Source: Hexactinellida sp. DTS-2022 (Eukaryota > Porifera > Hexactinellida). From it: DNA of 64,000 nucleotides. The position numbers were made by a program, and so were the translations under genes. Numbering within the stretch: the stretch's first letter is position 1; each line of letters opens with the position of its first letter. The stretch is from NCBI GenBank assembly GCA_028753945.1, contig JAPNXP010000012.1, positions 682,001 through 746,000 of the forward strand. Reading direction: 5' to 3'. Below the pieces are notes generated by a model. The model searched no databases. It was not told the DNA's origin and saw nothing but the letters and a program-made list of their open reading frames with translations. This document shows positions 20,240 through 31,363 of this stretch, piece by piece.

Positions 20240-21451
20240 TTATACATACGTGTAAGCAGTACAGTGATTCTCAGCACATATAATTCCAGATATTTTCTTT
20301 CCTTCCAGGGACTCTACTTTACCTGGTTTTCGCGTATCCGTATCTCTACCTAGCTTACAAACATAATTTTCACCCCAGCTATAAACTGAGTTATCAGTAC
20401 TTAATGCGAGTGAGGTTTCATGGCCAGCTGACACCTTTTCAAAGAGAACATCTGCATCAACTGGCTTAGGTTTGTCATCAATTGATTCCCTCCCAAGCGC
20501 TCCCTGCGCATTACTGCCCCAAGAATACAACTTGTTTTCCGTGGTTACAGCAAGGGAATGTAATGTCCCACAAGCCATATCCCGGATGGGTAAGTAATCT
20601 CCATTTTTATCCGATTTAATTTCTACACGACACTCCATCTTCCCCTCCTTAAGGTCTTTGTTTGCATTAAAAGAAGGCATTTTGTGGCCTAACTGTCCCT
20701 CACTGTTATCTCCAAAGCTTATCAGCATGCCGCCCTCCATGAGCACCATAGTGTGATTAGCAAAAGTATCAATCTTAACTGGAGCCTTCGGTAGTTCTAC
20801 TTCTTCAGGTTTGGTGTGATTGAGACGAACCTTAGAAGTCCCAGACAGAGGGTACAGCCCAAGTTGTCCGACGTGGTCCCGCCCCCACGAATAAACCTTT
20901 CCTTTATTAGTCATTGCAAGCGAGTGGAAAGCCCCTCCAATAATGGACTTAACTAACCCACAACCTCTCAGCCCTTCGATAAGTTTCGGTTTCAACAATG
21001 AGACCTCGTCCCCATGACCGAGAGCCCCGTAGAACCCGCACCCCCAGCTGTAGGCCCCGTCAGAAGTCACAACAAACGAGAAGGACTGACCACAGCCGAC
21101 TATCAATACCTTTTTGCTAACATCGCCCAGTACAGTCAGCTGTCGGGGCACGCTCTCATCAATCTCCAGCTGGTTATGCCCAAGCTGACCGAAGTGACAT
21201 TTCCCCCACGAATAGCACTCTATCTTATCGCTCTCTCCGGGCCTATGGCATGCGAGGATAGTGTGGGCTGAGCCACAAGCCAGAGAAGTTATCTTTTTAT
21301 CTCCTAACCCTGTGACACGTTTAGCCTCCATTAAGTGTCTATTAACTGTCCCCTGTCCGAGTCTACCGTACCCATCACTCCCCCACACCCACAGCTCCTG
21401 TATGAGCCCCTTGGGCTCTTCGGGCTGTTTCTCTGCCATTAGTAATCCCAA
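20240..21451 (-). CDS. RCC1-repeat beta-propeller protein
   Basis: 403 residues; the Met at residue 5 (MAEKQ, 21439) is an alternative start. At least six and probably seven RCC1 repeats are visible by the recurring W-G-x-x-x-x-G-x-L-G pattern: ELWVWGSDGYGRLGQG, ECYSWGKCHFGQLGHN, GAYSWGCGFYGALGHG, KVYSWGRDHVGQLGLY, LISFGDNSEGQLGHK, KLYSWGSNAQGALGRE and SVYSWGENYVCKLGRD, each followed by a G-x-x-H-(T/S)-x-x-(L/V) strand. The length matches a lone seven-blade propeller such as RCC1, the Ran exchange factor. I see no basic, chromatin-binding N-terminal tail, so it may be another RCC1-family member. Intronless. Confidence 0.85.
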   Translation of the reverse strand: MGLLMAEKQPEEPKGLIQELWVWGSDGYGRLGQGTVNRHLMEAKRVTGLGDKKITSLACGSAHTILACHRPGESDKIECYSWGKCHFGQLGHNQLEIDESVPRQLTVLGDVSKKVLIVGCGQSFSFVVTSDGAYSWGCGFYGALGHGDEVSLLKPKLIEGLRGCGLVKSIIGGAFHSLAMTNKGKVYSWGRDHVGQLGLYPLSGTSKVRLNHTKPEEVELPKAPVKIDTFANHTMVLMEGGMLISFGDNSEGQLGHKMPSFNANKDLKEGKMECRVEIKSDKNGDYLPIRDMACGTLHSLAVTTENKLYSWGSNAQGALGRESIDDKPKPVDADVLFEKVSAGHETSLALSTDNSVYSWGENYVCKLGRDTDTRKPGKVESLEGKKISGIICAENHCTAYTYV

Positions 21452-21918
21452 CTAATGTTCCACTGTTACTATAATTAAATGCCAAATGTTATCAATCTAA
21501 ATCCTTATCCTTGGACCACTTAACGCATCTAGATTTGTTATTTTGGGGTCAGATACTATCGCCTAGGGGTAAAAATAATGACTACATATGCTGATTCTGA
21601 ATTTTTAACCTTTTAAAGTCTTTTCTTGGTAAACTTAATCATTTATCTGACTAAGGTTTTAATTAATTTTATAATTATAAAGAGCATTGCTAATATTATA
21701 CAACAACTTCTTAATGGTGCTGAAAGCTGATTAGTATCGAAATTCTCGAATATTAGTTAATAATAGAACATTGGTATTTGCATAACTTATATGCTATTTT
21801 AAGATATCCACCCTGTCCAAAATAGTATGGCACATTGTGTAATATTTTCTACTAAGCAAATATAATACGTACTAGTACTCATAAATTTCACAAAGCTTAC
21901 GTAGCCAGTAGTATAGTC
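21452..21918. other. Intergenic, no gene seen
   Basis: AT-rich spacer upstream of the RCC1-family gene. Its last 8 bp (gtatagtc, 21911-21918) form the left target-site duplication of the adjacent hAT-like MITE. Confidence 0.35.
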
Positions 21919-22071
21919 CAGGGTTTTTTTAAGGCCGATCTTGGTGTAAATTTTGCACCAAGATTTTTTGGAGTTACACCACGATTCGGGTCGGCCTGGG
22001 CCTGTGCAGTGTTGAGTTACACCAAGGCCGCGCTGAGTTACATCAAGGTCTCAACCTTAAAAAAAACCCTG
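21919..22071. mobile_element. hAT-like MITE, family CAGGGTTTTTTTAAGG, copy 1
   Basis: 153 bp with ends CAGGGTTTTTTTAAGG and its complement, flanked by a perfect 8-bp duplication gtatagtc (21911-21918 and 22072-22079). The interior holds inverted blocks (ggtgtaaattttgcacc; gagttacacca). A second copy in opposite orientation is at 57925-58080, also with a perfect 8-bp duplication. Eight-bp duplications and CAGGG ends are typical of hAT-derived MITEs. Intact duplications imply fairly recent movement. Confidence 0.9.
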
Positions 22072-22431
22072 GTATAGTCCAATTATGAGGAGCGTACCCA
22101 GGTGTGTGGAGGACACACTAGATTGCAATTTACTACAAGCTATGTGAGAAATATTGAGAAAATAAATAATTTTTGTGTATTTTTTTGGTCAAAAATTAAA
22201 CGAAATATTTAGCCAACAAAATAATCATTTTCGTCAAAATGCCTATTTAATATTTTCTCGAATGCAAAATAAACCGGACCTGATCATATATTATGTTAAT
22301 CTATTCTTGTAGGTACAATACGACCGCAAATGGAGTGCGCTCCTCGTTGAGACCTATATAGCGAACCTGGAGAACGCACCTAAATCGAGGAGCGCAAATG
22401 TTCTGACAATATGTGAAAATAACTAGTGTTG

Positions 22432-22700
22432 TAAAATTTCAATTTTTTTTGTTTTGCATGGAAATTTATGGAAAGATTACATATTTCAAATTATGTTTAG
22501 GAACTTCTATTTGAAATTTCCCAAAAATTTTGTGCTACTTAAGTTAATAACAAGCGCACAGTAACAACGATAGATATGGTTTAAACCCCATTTACCAACT
22601 TTCAATACTAGGTACGTACATATATATAATAATTTTTCCATGTAAAATTTCCGGAAATTTTGGAATTTTTTGGAAATTTCCCGAGCTTACAACAATAAAA
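22432..22700. mobile_element. Possible MITE with TGTTGTAAA ends
   Basis: The left end ctagtgttgtaaaatttc and right end cccgagcttacaacaata are roughly inverted. The interior repeats ggaaattt and aaatttcc words. A similar TTGTAAA-ended element is inserted at about 55585-55970. No clear target duplication, so the boundaries are approximate. It lies in the 3' flank of DNAAF5. Confidence 0.35.
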
Positions 22701-22803
22701 ATAACCTTTGGGCTAATTAGTATTTAAGTGACAGAGCCGCATAATATGATCTATAGCATGTATGTAAATAATAGCGACAGGGTTGCAGCACTTAAAACAG
22801 TGG

Positions 22804-25616
22804 CTAATCAACAAGGCTCATAACATGCTCACTAAGCTTCTCACAATAGCGACTAAGTCTATGCTTATGCCGCACACTATCCAACTGCTCTCTCAACAGC
22901 TCCGGACAAACCGTAGCCGCTGTCAATAGGACAGCATACACCTCCTCTTGGATCTCTTGCAGTGGGTCATCGAGGTGTAGGAGCAAGCCATGGTATATGT
23001 CCTTGAAATGCACACTGTATCTCTCTGTGTCGTAGTCTGATGGGAATAGTTGGAAATAACGAGCCAGTATCTTGCAGGTGGCTACTCTGACGTCATCGCG
23101 GTTATCATCAAGTCTCTTGATGAGGTGTGGGTACAGCTCGTGCAGCTGATCGGTTGAGAAGTGGATTCCTGGAACTGAAACTATCTCCCTAAACGCCTTG
23201 CAAGTGGCTAGTCTGGCCGACTCGTGCTCGTCCCCCAGGAGGGTGGGAATAGCCGCGAGGAGGGCGGGGTCGCTGCACAGCTGGGACGGGAAGCTGCCCG
23301 TCTTGGCCAGCGCCCACAGACAGGAGACAGTCGCGGTCCGCATAACTCCAGCTGACTTGCCGACCGACCAGCTGCAGTTAGGCAGTATCAGCTGGTGCAG
23401 CCACTCGGGGATAAACGCACTCAGCTGTCCCTGCGAGTCTAGACTGGCGCGCGGGTCAGAGGTCAGCAGGAGAACCAACACATTGAATATCTCCAGCTTG
23501 ATGACGCTGTCCTTCTTAGGAGCCATGCACGCGACTAGAATAGTAGTTATGAGCTCCAGTAGAGAGCCGAGGTGCGAGCCTGCGTGAGTGAGGACAGAAA
23601 CGAAGACCAGGAACTCGTGAGAAGAGGAGGCCAGCCAGTTGGCAGAGGTAGGCGCTATTAACCGCAGCATGGACTCGGTGTGCACCCTGTAGAGGTCTTC
23701 TACCCGCATGCCCTGTCGAGCCGCGAGAGCGCGCTGTGTGTCCGTGATGCTGTCTCTGAGAGACTTTGTTAGCTTAGATTTAGCAGACATTCCTAGGAGA
23801 CAGGAAAACAGCTGAGCCGAGATAGGCCCACAGTCTTCTCGGCGAGTTTTGTCGATGAAATTATGGATACTTGATACGAGGTGCATAATGACGTCATGCG
23901 TTTCTGAGAGCACGAAATCTGGTGTAGTCAGACACTGTACTATTTCAGGAATGTGGCACTCAATGGTGGGAGCTTTGGCGCCTTTAAGGAGGTGTGAAAA
24001 TACGCGTAACGTAGCAACCATTGAGTGTACGCTCGTGGGGACCGGGGACTGTATCTTGATGCCGGTGGATCCGAGCACAGCTGAGGTGACGAGTGGCAGC
24101 CAAGTGTCCGGACTCACAAAGTACCCGACGACCTCAGCGCTGGCGTCAATCCTCTCCTTAACTGACAGCTCCTCGACTAACATTCCTTTGTAGAACCCGT
24201 GTAGTATGGCAGGCGTGTGCTGAGTGGCGTGGTCTTCTTCGTGGATGAGCAGCGTGTGGAGCAGCTCTGCGGCTTTTACGCGGTTTCTCTCGGTCCAGTC
24301 TGTCATATCGCGGATGAGAGCCGGGAGAATCCGCGAGAAGTTCTCTCTCACCAGCACCCTACATCCGAGCCGCGGTCTGACGTACGGAGTGTCTATGCAG
24401 GTGGTGGCCGGATAGTCTAGCAGGTCTTTAAACTGCGCTTCGTTCTCCCGCTCGTAGCTAGCGCCTATCTGCTCGTAGAGACAGCTGACTTGCTGTCGCA
24501 CCTCGGCCAGCTCGTCGCTGAGTCCGCTGAGGAACACCGGCAGGAGGCGGTACCAGTAGGAGTAGCGGTCCAGGAGATCCAGCAGCCAGGCCCCCAGCAC
24601 CTGGTACAGACACAGACGCACAGCCGGGATCTGGTCAAACGTCCTCTGCGCGAGAGGGAACATACACTCCTCAAGGCGCTTGCCTGTATGGTAAGAAATA
24701 AATAATTACTACTAAAACATAGGAAATTCATTGTAAGTTAATTGAGTAATACGTAATATGTACATAATCAGTGTACTAATTATATACAGTGGTGTTATAG
24801 CGATTGCTCTAATAGCAATAATAATGCTCTATTAGCAAGTTATATTCACCACCACTGTAGTAGGGAATTATGCATTCAGTAGTTGTAATTCGTGTTTGAT
24901 GCCGATATAATCATATCCAGGAAGTACTCTAACTATACAATACCTGCGTTGTTTCCCCCGAACTGCATGGTGACGCCCAGAGCCCGTAGCGTGGCCACCC
25001 TGACCTTAGAGTGCTGGTGTCCGACGGAGGAGAGCAGCGGTGTGAGCAGCCTCTCGCCTGTGACGTAGAACTGGTCGCTCAGGAGCGGGGCGACGTACTC
25101 CACCAAGGAACAGCTGACTTTCTTAACTTCTGCGTAAGGGTCCTTAACTGTGAACTGAAGAATTAATAGAATGTCCTCGTAGAAAGGAGTAATCACTTCT
25201 TTTGAAAGGATTTTCAGGAAATATTCAAAAAATTGGATCATTTGTAAACGGATTTCTTCGCTCGGGTCTTTTATATCCTGGTTAGCCAGCCTAGATACCA
25301 TGACAGGCATTAGGTATGTAAGAGAGCGTTCAATTCCTTCACAGTTTAATCGTTCATAAAACTCTCGGAAAATAGCCAAAGACATTTCGCGGCATTTTTC
25401 AACCTGGTCCGGGAATAGTTTTAGAAGCGGTTTAAGCAGAAAATCTAGCAACAACAGCATTTCCTCCGAGGAGAGCTGCGCCTCTACAAACACACATTTC
25501 CGTATCTTCCCGAGAGAGCTCACTCGCACAGACCTGTTAGAGTCGGAGAGACAGTTCACGTCTCTCTGCAGCTGCTGCTGTAGGCACAGGGCTCTCTTAA
25601 TGGCTTCTTCAGACAT
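22804..25616 (-). CDS. DNAAF5: Dynein axonemal assembly factor 5 (HEATR2), two exons
   Basis: Two exons on the minus strand: exon 1 25616-24944 and exon 2 24683-22804, together 851 codons including stop (human protein about 855 residues). The donor reads GCAG|GTATTG and the acceptor ATACAG|GCAAGC. The joined frame reads MQFGGNNAG-KRLEECMFPLA, aligning with the family block around the fourth HEAT repeat. The protein is a run of HEAT helices (for example DDNRDDVRVATCKILARY near the C-terminus and DPLQEIQEEVYAVLLTAA). DNAAF5 is a cytosolic chaperone cofactor for preassembly of outer and inner dynein arms. It is the only gene in the window with a clear coding intron, fitting the same ciliary theme as the dynein heavy chain. 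Confidence 0.9.
24684..24943 (-). other. DNAAF5 intron (260 bp)
   Basis: GT-AG intron inferred from frame continuity between the two HEAT-repeat exons. It contains a very short TA-flanked MITE (24787-24857). Polypyrimidine-type TTATTTCTTACCATACAG precedes the acceptor. Confidence 0.85.
24787..24857. mobile_element. MITE family A, short 71-bp derivative inside the DNAAF5 intron
   Basis: CAGTGGTGTTATAGC at the left and its inverted partner ttcaccaccactg at the right, with TA on each side (24785-24786 and 24858-24859). The interior consists only of repeated gctctaatagcaa words. It is a reduced form of the family seen at 8030 and 32292. Confidence 0.75.
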
Positions 25617-26026
25617 GCTAGCGACAGTGTTATATTAATTAATAATGCTAATTAATGCAGGATAATAATGTTCGAATGACATTCAGTAGCGCAAAATTGA
25701 GAGTAGTTGAGTAAGAAAATAGGATACAAATCGTTAGGAGTCAATTAAACTAGTCAAGTTCTTAAATACATAATGCATTAAAGTTAGTACATGCTTTAAA
25801 TAAAGAAATAAGATGCAAATATCCGGTATAAAAGCTGGGTACAAAAGTGTGGGATCCACCTAGGGATAATTATCCGGTTGCACCATACGTTTGGAAGCAC
25901 ATAATTGACTCATTATACTATATAAACGTAAATATCTAGGTATATGATGTCTAATATAACAATTAGATTACAACGCATAGAAAATACTAAAAATAATCTC
26001 ACCTATTAGTTGCTAGTAGGATGGAG
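25617..26026. other. Intergenic, no gene seen
   Basis: 410 bp between the DNAAF5 start codon and the KNTC1-like stop codon. AT-rich; presumably holds the DNAAF5 promoter. Confidence 0.35.
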
Positions 26027-29000
26027 TTAGCTACAGGAGTGTGATTGAACTAAATGCTCCAGGATTTGTGCATACGACTCTTGTCCTATGGCATTCATTT
26101 CCCCAATAATACTCCCAATGGTGTTAACAAATTCATTCCTGCGATCAGCTGGTAATTCAGGAAGTGTGTGTGCCAACCGAATGAAGTGCGGAAATAGGTT
26201 TATGTGTTGCGGGAGCGGAATACTAGTTAGGACATTGAATATCAGAGGTGTTAGAAATTCCGCGGAAATATGCTTCATTAACTTTGGCAGAAGTGGGAGT
26301 AGAAACGAGTATCTTTTGTAGAAACACAATTTCTCTAATATTTCCTTCCATATCGCATCAGGTACTTTAGAATATAGGAGCATCCCAATTTTCGCGGCTA
26401 GTTCAAACGCTTGGAAGCTCTCTGCGAAATTTCTCACCAGCCCCTGTATGACGGCCAGCTTGCTGCTCTGCAGGAAGGTGCCTATCCCCATGGGGTACCC
26501 CAGCAGCTCGAGTTCCTCCACAACACACAGCAGATCCAGGAGAAAGTGCAGCGAGAGCAAACTGTCCTCCTTGGCAACCACAGTGTCAAACTGGAATGTG
26601 ATCTGAGTTAAGATATCCAACACAAACTTACTGAAACAAACTTGATGGTGCGAGTGGTGCGAGATGAGAATAATCGCGAGTTGAATAGCAGCCTTACGAT
26701 TGTTGTAAGAATGCGCCTTGCTATCTCGAATAGCAATGTTTATAAGATTGTTTACATGCATGTCTACATCTTGTGAGTGAGCAGAGAGTAGCACAATAAG
26801 CTGTGTGTATATATTGCTCGTAATATCAATAGACTCCTGTACCTCCTCTGTATCTCCCTCGATACAGAAACTGAACGAGTTATTCAGACTCCCCAGTTCC
26901 CGCTGACTGGAAATAAGAGCGCTAATACACTCGGACACCACAGTGTCGATGTTAAGAGAGAACAGCTGAATAACGTCTCTGATTATTTGGTAGAGCTTGC
27001 TGCATTGGTATATGGTCTCTGGCTTGTAAAGTGTAGTGAGCAATCGAATCAGCTCTCTGGGATCCTGGTGCAAGTTGGCTGAGTCGCTATCTCCAGTAAT
27101 CCCCAACTCGCTTAGCCACAGTTTGACCTTAAGCATTTGGTAATGTGTCTGTAGAGTCTCATAGGCCTCACAGGACTTCTGAATCTGGATTTCAGAAACA
27201 ACCGAAGTTTCCTTCCACTGCTCAGCCGCGGCAATCGCGAAAAGTATCGCCTCCAATCGGTCCTCAATGAGTTCCATGTTTGACCCGAGCCATCTGCTAG
27301 CAGCGATTTGTATCTCCTTTGTTTGAAGCTTTTCTAGGTAAGGCTTAACCTGTGGAATGCATAGCAATCTGCCCTGGGAAATGGAATGCAAAACTTCTGC
27401 CTTTATCGCGTTACTGATGAGACGGTCGCTCTGAATATCAAGAAACTGAGTCAGACCCAGGTATATGTCCAAGTATTGGAAAGATAGAAAGTCTTTAATG
27501 AGAGACCACGGGTCATTTCCCAGGAGCTCATTGAATGTGAGTTTATCTGTGTTCAGTAGGGAGGCGTTAGCATCTGCAGATGATTCAATCGATTTTGTAA
27601 GGAAAGGAGATTCTGAAGAAATCAGAAAAGAAACGAGACACATAGCTTTATAAAACAATTGTTTGTATTCAGTCGCTTGGTCTAATTGCATGATAGACTC
27701 TAGTACCAGTTTAATGCCTTTGAAGTTGGGAATCTCCCCGGACTGGTAGAGAGCGTGCAGCGTCTCGAATCTTCTCTCGAGCAGAGAGACCGCTTCCCCA
27801 ACCACCCCGGCCCCCCACCCGTGCTCAACAGCTGATCTTATCCAGAGGATCAGCTGTTTGTCCGCGTCGAGCGAGAACAGCTGGGCAGCTCGCAGAGTCT
27901 CGGCTGGCGAGAAGAGCGGGTCCCGGAGTTTGTGCAGGATAAACTGAGGCGTCCACTCACTGCACTGCGAGTTCAACTTCTGCCTAGTTACGGACCGGAT
28001 GTATGTTATGTACTGACCAGTGGATATAGCGTTGGTGGCGAAAGGCTTGAATGAATGGAGAGCTGCCAGCTCTTGGTAGTAGAAACCGATCCAGGCGAGG
28101 GATAGAAACCAAGAGGGACTGGAGGAATTCGTCTTGCTACGCGCGAATAGCTCTCTCTTAGCCTCGTCACCCGGGATACAGATCAGAAGAGAAAGAATGT
28201 AGGTAATGTCAATGGGACTTTTGCGTAGCAGAGAAGAGAGGAGGGAGGAAGGGATGTTAAGCAGCGATGGAGACACGGTGAGAGCGTGGGTCGAGAACAG
28301 AGATAGGATAAGGTAGCTGAGAGCTGTTTGGGGGAGAAAGAGGTCCTTTAGCGTAACCAGCGCAGAGGTGGAATCGCTAGGAGAGATCGAGGGGTTCGAG
28401 AGAGACAGCACACAGTTGGTGGCAGATGACTTGTCTAGGATATAGCCCTTCTCCTGGTAGCTGTGGTTACGGAACAACTTACGGGACTCTCTCTGCTGCT
28501 GGTGGCTTAGCTTAGGCTTAATCTCGAACTCAGACTGGAGTATAACACCTTTCATTAATCTGATTTTACTTAGGAGAGACAGACAATCTGAGAGCTCACA
28601 GTTCTCACCAGCGGACAGAGAGGATTCCAGAAAGCTCTCCAACTGAGTTAGAGCGTAGACAGGTTCCTCTAGGCTAGATAGGACCATAGGGAGTCTCGAG
28701 ATAATCTGTAGAACTAAACTCGAGACGCAGGGATCTGTGTCAGAGCTCTGGTTCTCAGTTCTGAACTTAAAGAGGAAAATAAATGAGTTTATGTCCGAAT
28801 GCTCGATAGCTGACGCGAGTAAAGTATTGCAAATCTCTGTGCGATGTGTTCTGCTGATTTGATGAAAGTTCTTGAAAATGGACCATGGGTCTGAATTCAA
28901 TTTTATCTTTTTAGTCGGACTGGTGAAACATGTATCATTAGGGTTTGGGATAATTGCGATTAGGTGTGAAAATGTTTGAATAGTAAGTTCCGAGTCAATA

Positions 29001-31363
29001 AGCCTTGGAAGTGATAGATCCATTTCAAATTCTTTCAAGTGATGGAATAGAAATACACCTCTGAACAAGTTTTCAAAATAATCTATATAATACATATATT
29101 CGTTTGTCTGCGTATACTCGTGTGCAGTGAGATGGAAACGTAGTTGGTTGAGGTATTCGAGTAGGTTTTCTGTTTCATACTTAGTTTGTTTCGCGTTAAT
29201 AATAGCTCTTGATATCAGAGGGAGTAAATGGTACGATTTGGAATATGATTCTTCTTCAAAGTTTGGAGAGGAGAGCAGAGCAGAATGCATTAAGTAAGAG
29301 AATCTGTGGTTAGAAAAGCTGCCGTGTTTGGCTAGAGTTCTGATAGAGTTTAGTAATTCAGTATTATCCACCTGTAGAGTTTGTATTACGTCTGCCAGTT
29401 GGTGATGGGAATGGAGGACTGGAATGTCGAAGGAATTCTCCTTAAAAATACTCAGTACGCGAGCCAACTCTATCTCGTATTGCATACCCATTCGAGTTTC
29501 GCTTTCTACTTCAATCGCGAAATCTAACAGCTTACTGTTTATCGGTAATCTCGCATGTCTGAGAAGAAACAAAGCGGATTTGTGTTTGAGGTCATTCGAA
29601 CAGATGTGTCTTGTCACCGCCACGGCTTTGGACTCCAGCAGCTCGGCTAGACACGCCTCCTGGCCCAGCTTACCGGCGAGCGACAGAATGTATTTGTAGA
29701 GAACGCTGTCTAGACTCTCTCCGTGCCGGTTTATAATTGATATTATCTTCGAGGTTAGGAGGGTGCGGATCTGCTCGGGGGAATGTGCGTGACGTAACAA
29801 CTCGTGTAGGAATGAAGAGAGAGAGTAGTCCGCGATGCGAGAGAAAGAGAGACGGATGTTAAGAGTGCTGAATACGATTTGGATATCTTCGATCTGGTTT
29901 TGTACGATCGCCAGTCTCTTGCTGGTCTCCCAAGCGTCGATAGCAGAAATCTGAGAGTTCAGAAACTGTACTAATTTCAAGGAAAGTTGAATCCAATTCT
30001 CAGGGAAAGATTTCTCTAAGTTTTCAATATAATTCTCAGTCCAAGCAAGGAATTGAGTAAAATAGTTGTGTTTTGAATCCTGTCGCAGAGAAATGAATAA
30101 CAGCAGTGATTTCAACCACAAAATTACTCCATCGAGATTATTAACAATAGGAATCTTATTCAGTAGCAAAGCGAAAATACTCTCAGTGATTTCGAGCTGA
30201 ATACAATCATAATGTTTCCAGAGTAGATAGCAAGCTGTCTGGAATTGGGAAAAGCTTACATTGTCAATCACCTCAGTAACCCAATCGAATCCCTGGTCCA
30301 AACAAGCTTGCATAACAGAGAAATTAAGCAAAGTTCTCTCAAGGTTTGCCTCATTATATACGATACTCAAGTCACACGAATGTAGCTTCAAAACTAAATC
30401 GGAATCGAGTGAGTAGAAACAGAATTGGTGCGAGTAGGAATTTGAACTGATCAGCTGACTCGGGAAATTAGCGACAGGATAAGAAGCTACGGTTTCCAAA
30501 CTTTGCAGACTGACTACGTTAAATACCTGTGTCACTTGACACACCAAGTAATAGCAGTCTTCTTCTGACAACAAACTTATTTCCTCAAATATATCATCGC
30601 TCCACACGTCACACAGAGTTAATGTGAAGGAATCGATGAATAGGATTTGACCAGTTTGTGTTAGAATAATAATCAACCCAATTTCCAGAGCATAAATGCA
30701 GTGTTTTATGCCTGCGTTCTGAATAGCACTACAGTAGTTAGCTGCCCTGCTGTCCGTCAGACTGTGAAGCGATAGGGTCGCAGGCGTACAGATAAGCAGT
30801 TTATCCTCATAGCTATGCATGCTCAGAATATCAGGCTTTTTCGCAGAGTGAGTTACAACAAATTCGCGAAACTCAGAATTATCAGAGTTGAAAGTAACGC
30901 TTTCTCCCACTTCCACCCGTATATCAGATATCCGTACCAACTTATCAACAAGTAGCAGGTCCACTGAATAGCTACCATTCGTCTTATCAAGCGTTGCACT
31001 AATCCCATACACCCCCCCAGTGGATACGTACTCCCATGCCAGCTCCCAGCCCCCCTCCCCACACAGGAACCAGTGCACAGACCTGAGAGAGACCAGCAGC
31101 ACACTGGGGCAGGGCAGAGAAGGGACAGAGAACGGCTTAGCTATAGAAATGACGTCATCAGAGAACAGTGTGTTATAATACTTGTGTCCTAGCCAGACGT
31201 GAGTTTGGTTCTGCTCTGAAATACAAGTAATGCCACAATCAGTTCTAGTAACGGAAGAGTGGTATAGGAATGTGCAGTGTATAGGGCTAGATTCGATTTG
31301 TAAGGGAGCATACTGTAAGGCCCTCACACACCTGGGGCTGTCTTCTTCGGAAATTAAACTCAT
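26027..31363 (-). CDS. KNTC1: Kinetochore-associated protein 1 (Rod)-like, RZZ complex subunit
   Basis: 1,778 residues in one exon (human about 2,209). The N-terminal ~350 residues look like a WD-type propeller with repeated beta strands (WHFLCGEGGWELAWEYV-like words, ILFIDSFTLTLCDVWSDD). The rest is helical solenoid. C-terminal stretches align with KNTC1: LWLSELGITGDS with following RELIRLLTTLYKPETIYQCS, and KLAVIQGLVRNFAESFQAF followed by IWKEILEKLCFYKRYSFLLP. Rod forms the RZZ complex with ZW10 and Zwilch, recruits Spindly-dynein and the Mad1-Mad2 checkpoint to kinetochores, and builds the fibrous corona. The protein is shorter than vertebrate Rod; I cannot tell where residues are lost. 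It is divergent overall, so a distant solenoid relative is the alternative. Confidence 0.7.
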   Translation of the reverse strand: MSLISEEDSPRCVRALQYAPLQIESSPIHCTFLYHSSVTRTDCGITCISEQNQTHVWLGHKYYNTLFSDDVISIAKPFSVPSLPCPSVLLVSLRSVHWFLCGEGGWELAWEYVSTGGVYGISATLDKTNGSYSVDLLLVDKLVRISDIRVEVGESVTFNSDNSEFREFVVTHSAKKPDILSMHSYEDKLLICTPATLSLHSLTDSRAANYCSAIQNAGIKHCIYALEIGLIIILTQTGQILFIDSFTLTLCDVWSDDIFEEISLLSEEDCYYLVCQVTQVFNVVSLQSLETVASYPVANFPSQLISSNSYSHQFCFYSLDSDLVLKLHSCDLSIVYNEANLERTLLNFSVMQACLDQGFDWVTEVIDNVSFSQFQTACYLLWKHYDCIQLEITESIFALLLNKIPIVNNLDGVILWLKSLLLFISLRQDSKHNYFTQFLAWTENYIENLEKSFPENWIQLSLKLVQFLNSQISAIDAWETSKRLAIVQNQIEDIQIVFSTLNIRLSFSRIADYSLSSFLHELLRHAHSPEQIRTLLTSKIISIINRHGESLDSVLYKYILSLAGKLGQEACLAELLESKAVAVTRHICSNDLKHKSALFLLRHARLPINSKLLDFAIEVESETRMGMQYEIELARVLSIFKENSFDIPVLHSHHQLADVIQTLQVDNTELLNSIRTLAKHGSFSNHRFSYLMHSALLSSPNFEEESYSKSYHLLPLISRAIINAKQTKYETENLLEYLNQLRFHLTAHEYTQTNEYMYYIDYFENLFRGVFLFHHLKEFEMDLSLPRLIDSELTIQTFSHLIAIIPNPNDTCFTSPTKKIKLNSDPWSIFKNFHQISRTHRTEICNTLLASAIEHSDINSFIFLFKFRTENQSSDTDPCVSSLVLQIISRLPMVLSSLEEPVYALTQLESFLESSLSAGENCELSDCLSLLSKIRLMKGVILQSEFEIKPKLSHQQQRESRKLFRNHSYQEKGYILDKSSATNCVLSLSNPSISPSDSTSALVTLKDLFLPQTALSYLILSLFSTHALTVSPSLLNIPSSLLSSLLRKSPIDITYILSLLICIPGDEAKRELFARSKTNSSSPSWFLSLAWIGFYYQELAALHSFKPFATNAISTGQYITYIRSVTRQKLNSQCSEWTPQFILHKLRDPLFSPAETLRAAQLFSLDADKQLILWIRSAVEHGWGAGVVGEAVSLLERRFETLHALYQSGEIPNFKGIKLVLESIMQLDQATEYKQLFYKAMCLVSFLISSESPFLTKSIESSADANASLLNTDKLTFNELLGNDPWSLIKDFLSFQYLDIYLGLTQFLDIQSDRLISNAIKAEVLHSISQGRLLCIPQVKPYLEKLQTKEIQIAASRWLGSNMELIEDRLEAILFAIAAAEQWKETSVVSEIQIQKSCEAYETLQTHYQMLKVKLWLSELGITGDSDSANLHQDPRELIRLLTTLYKPETIYQCSKLYQIIRDVIQLFSLNIDTVVSECISALISSQRELGSLNNSFSFCIEGDTEEVQESIDITSNIYTQLIVLLSAHSQDVDMHVNNLINIAIRDSKAHSYNNRKAAIQLAIILISHHSHHQVCFSKFVLDILTQITFQFDTVVAKEDSLLSLHFLLDLLCVVEELELLGYPMGIGTFLQSSKLAVIQGLVRNFAESFQAFELAAKIGMLLYSKVPDAIWKEILEKLCFYKRYSFLLPLLPKLMKHISAEFLTPLIFNVLTSIPLPQHINLFPHFIRLAHTLPELPADRRNEFVNTIGSIIGEMNAIGQESYAQILEHLVQSHSCS

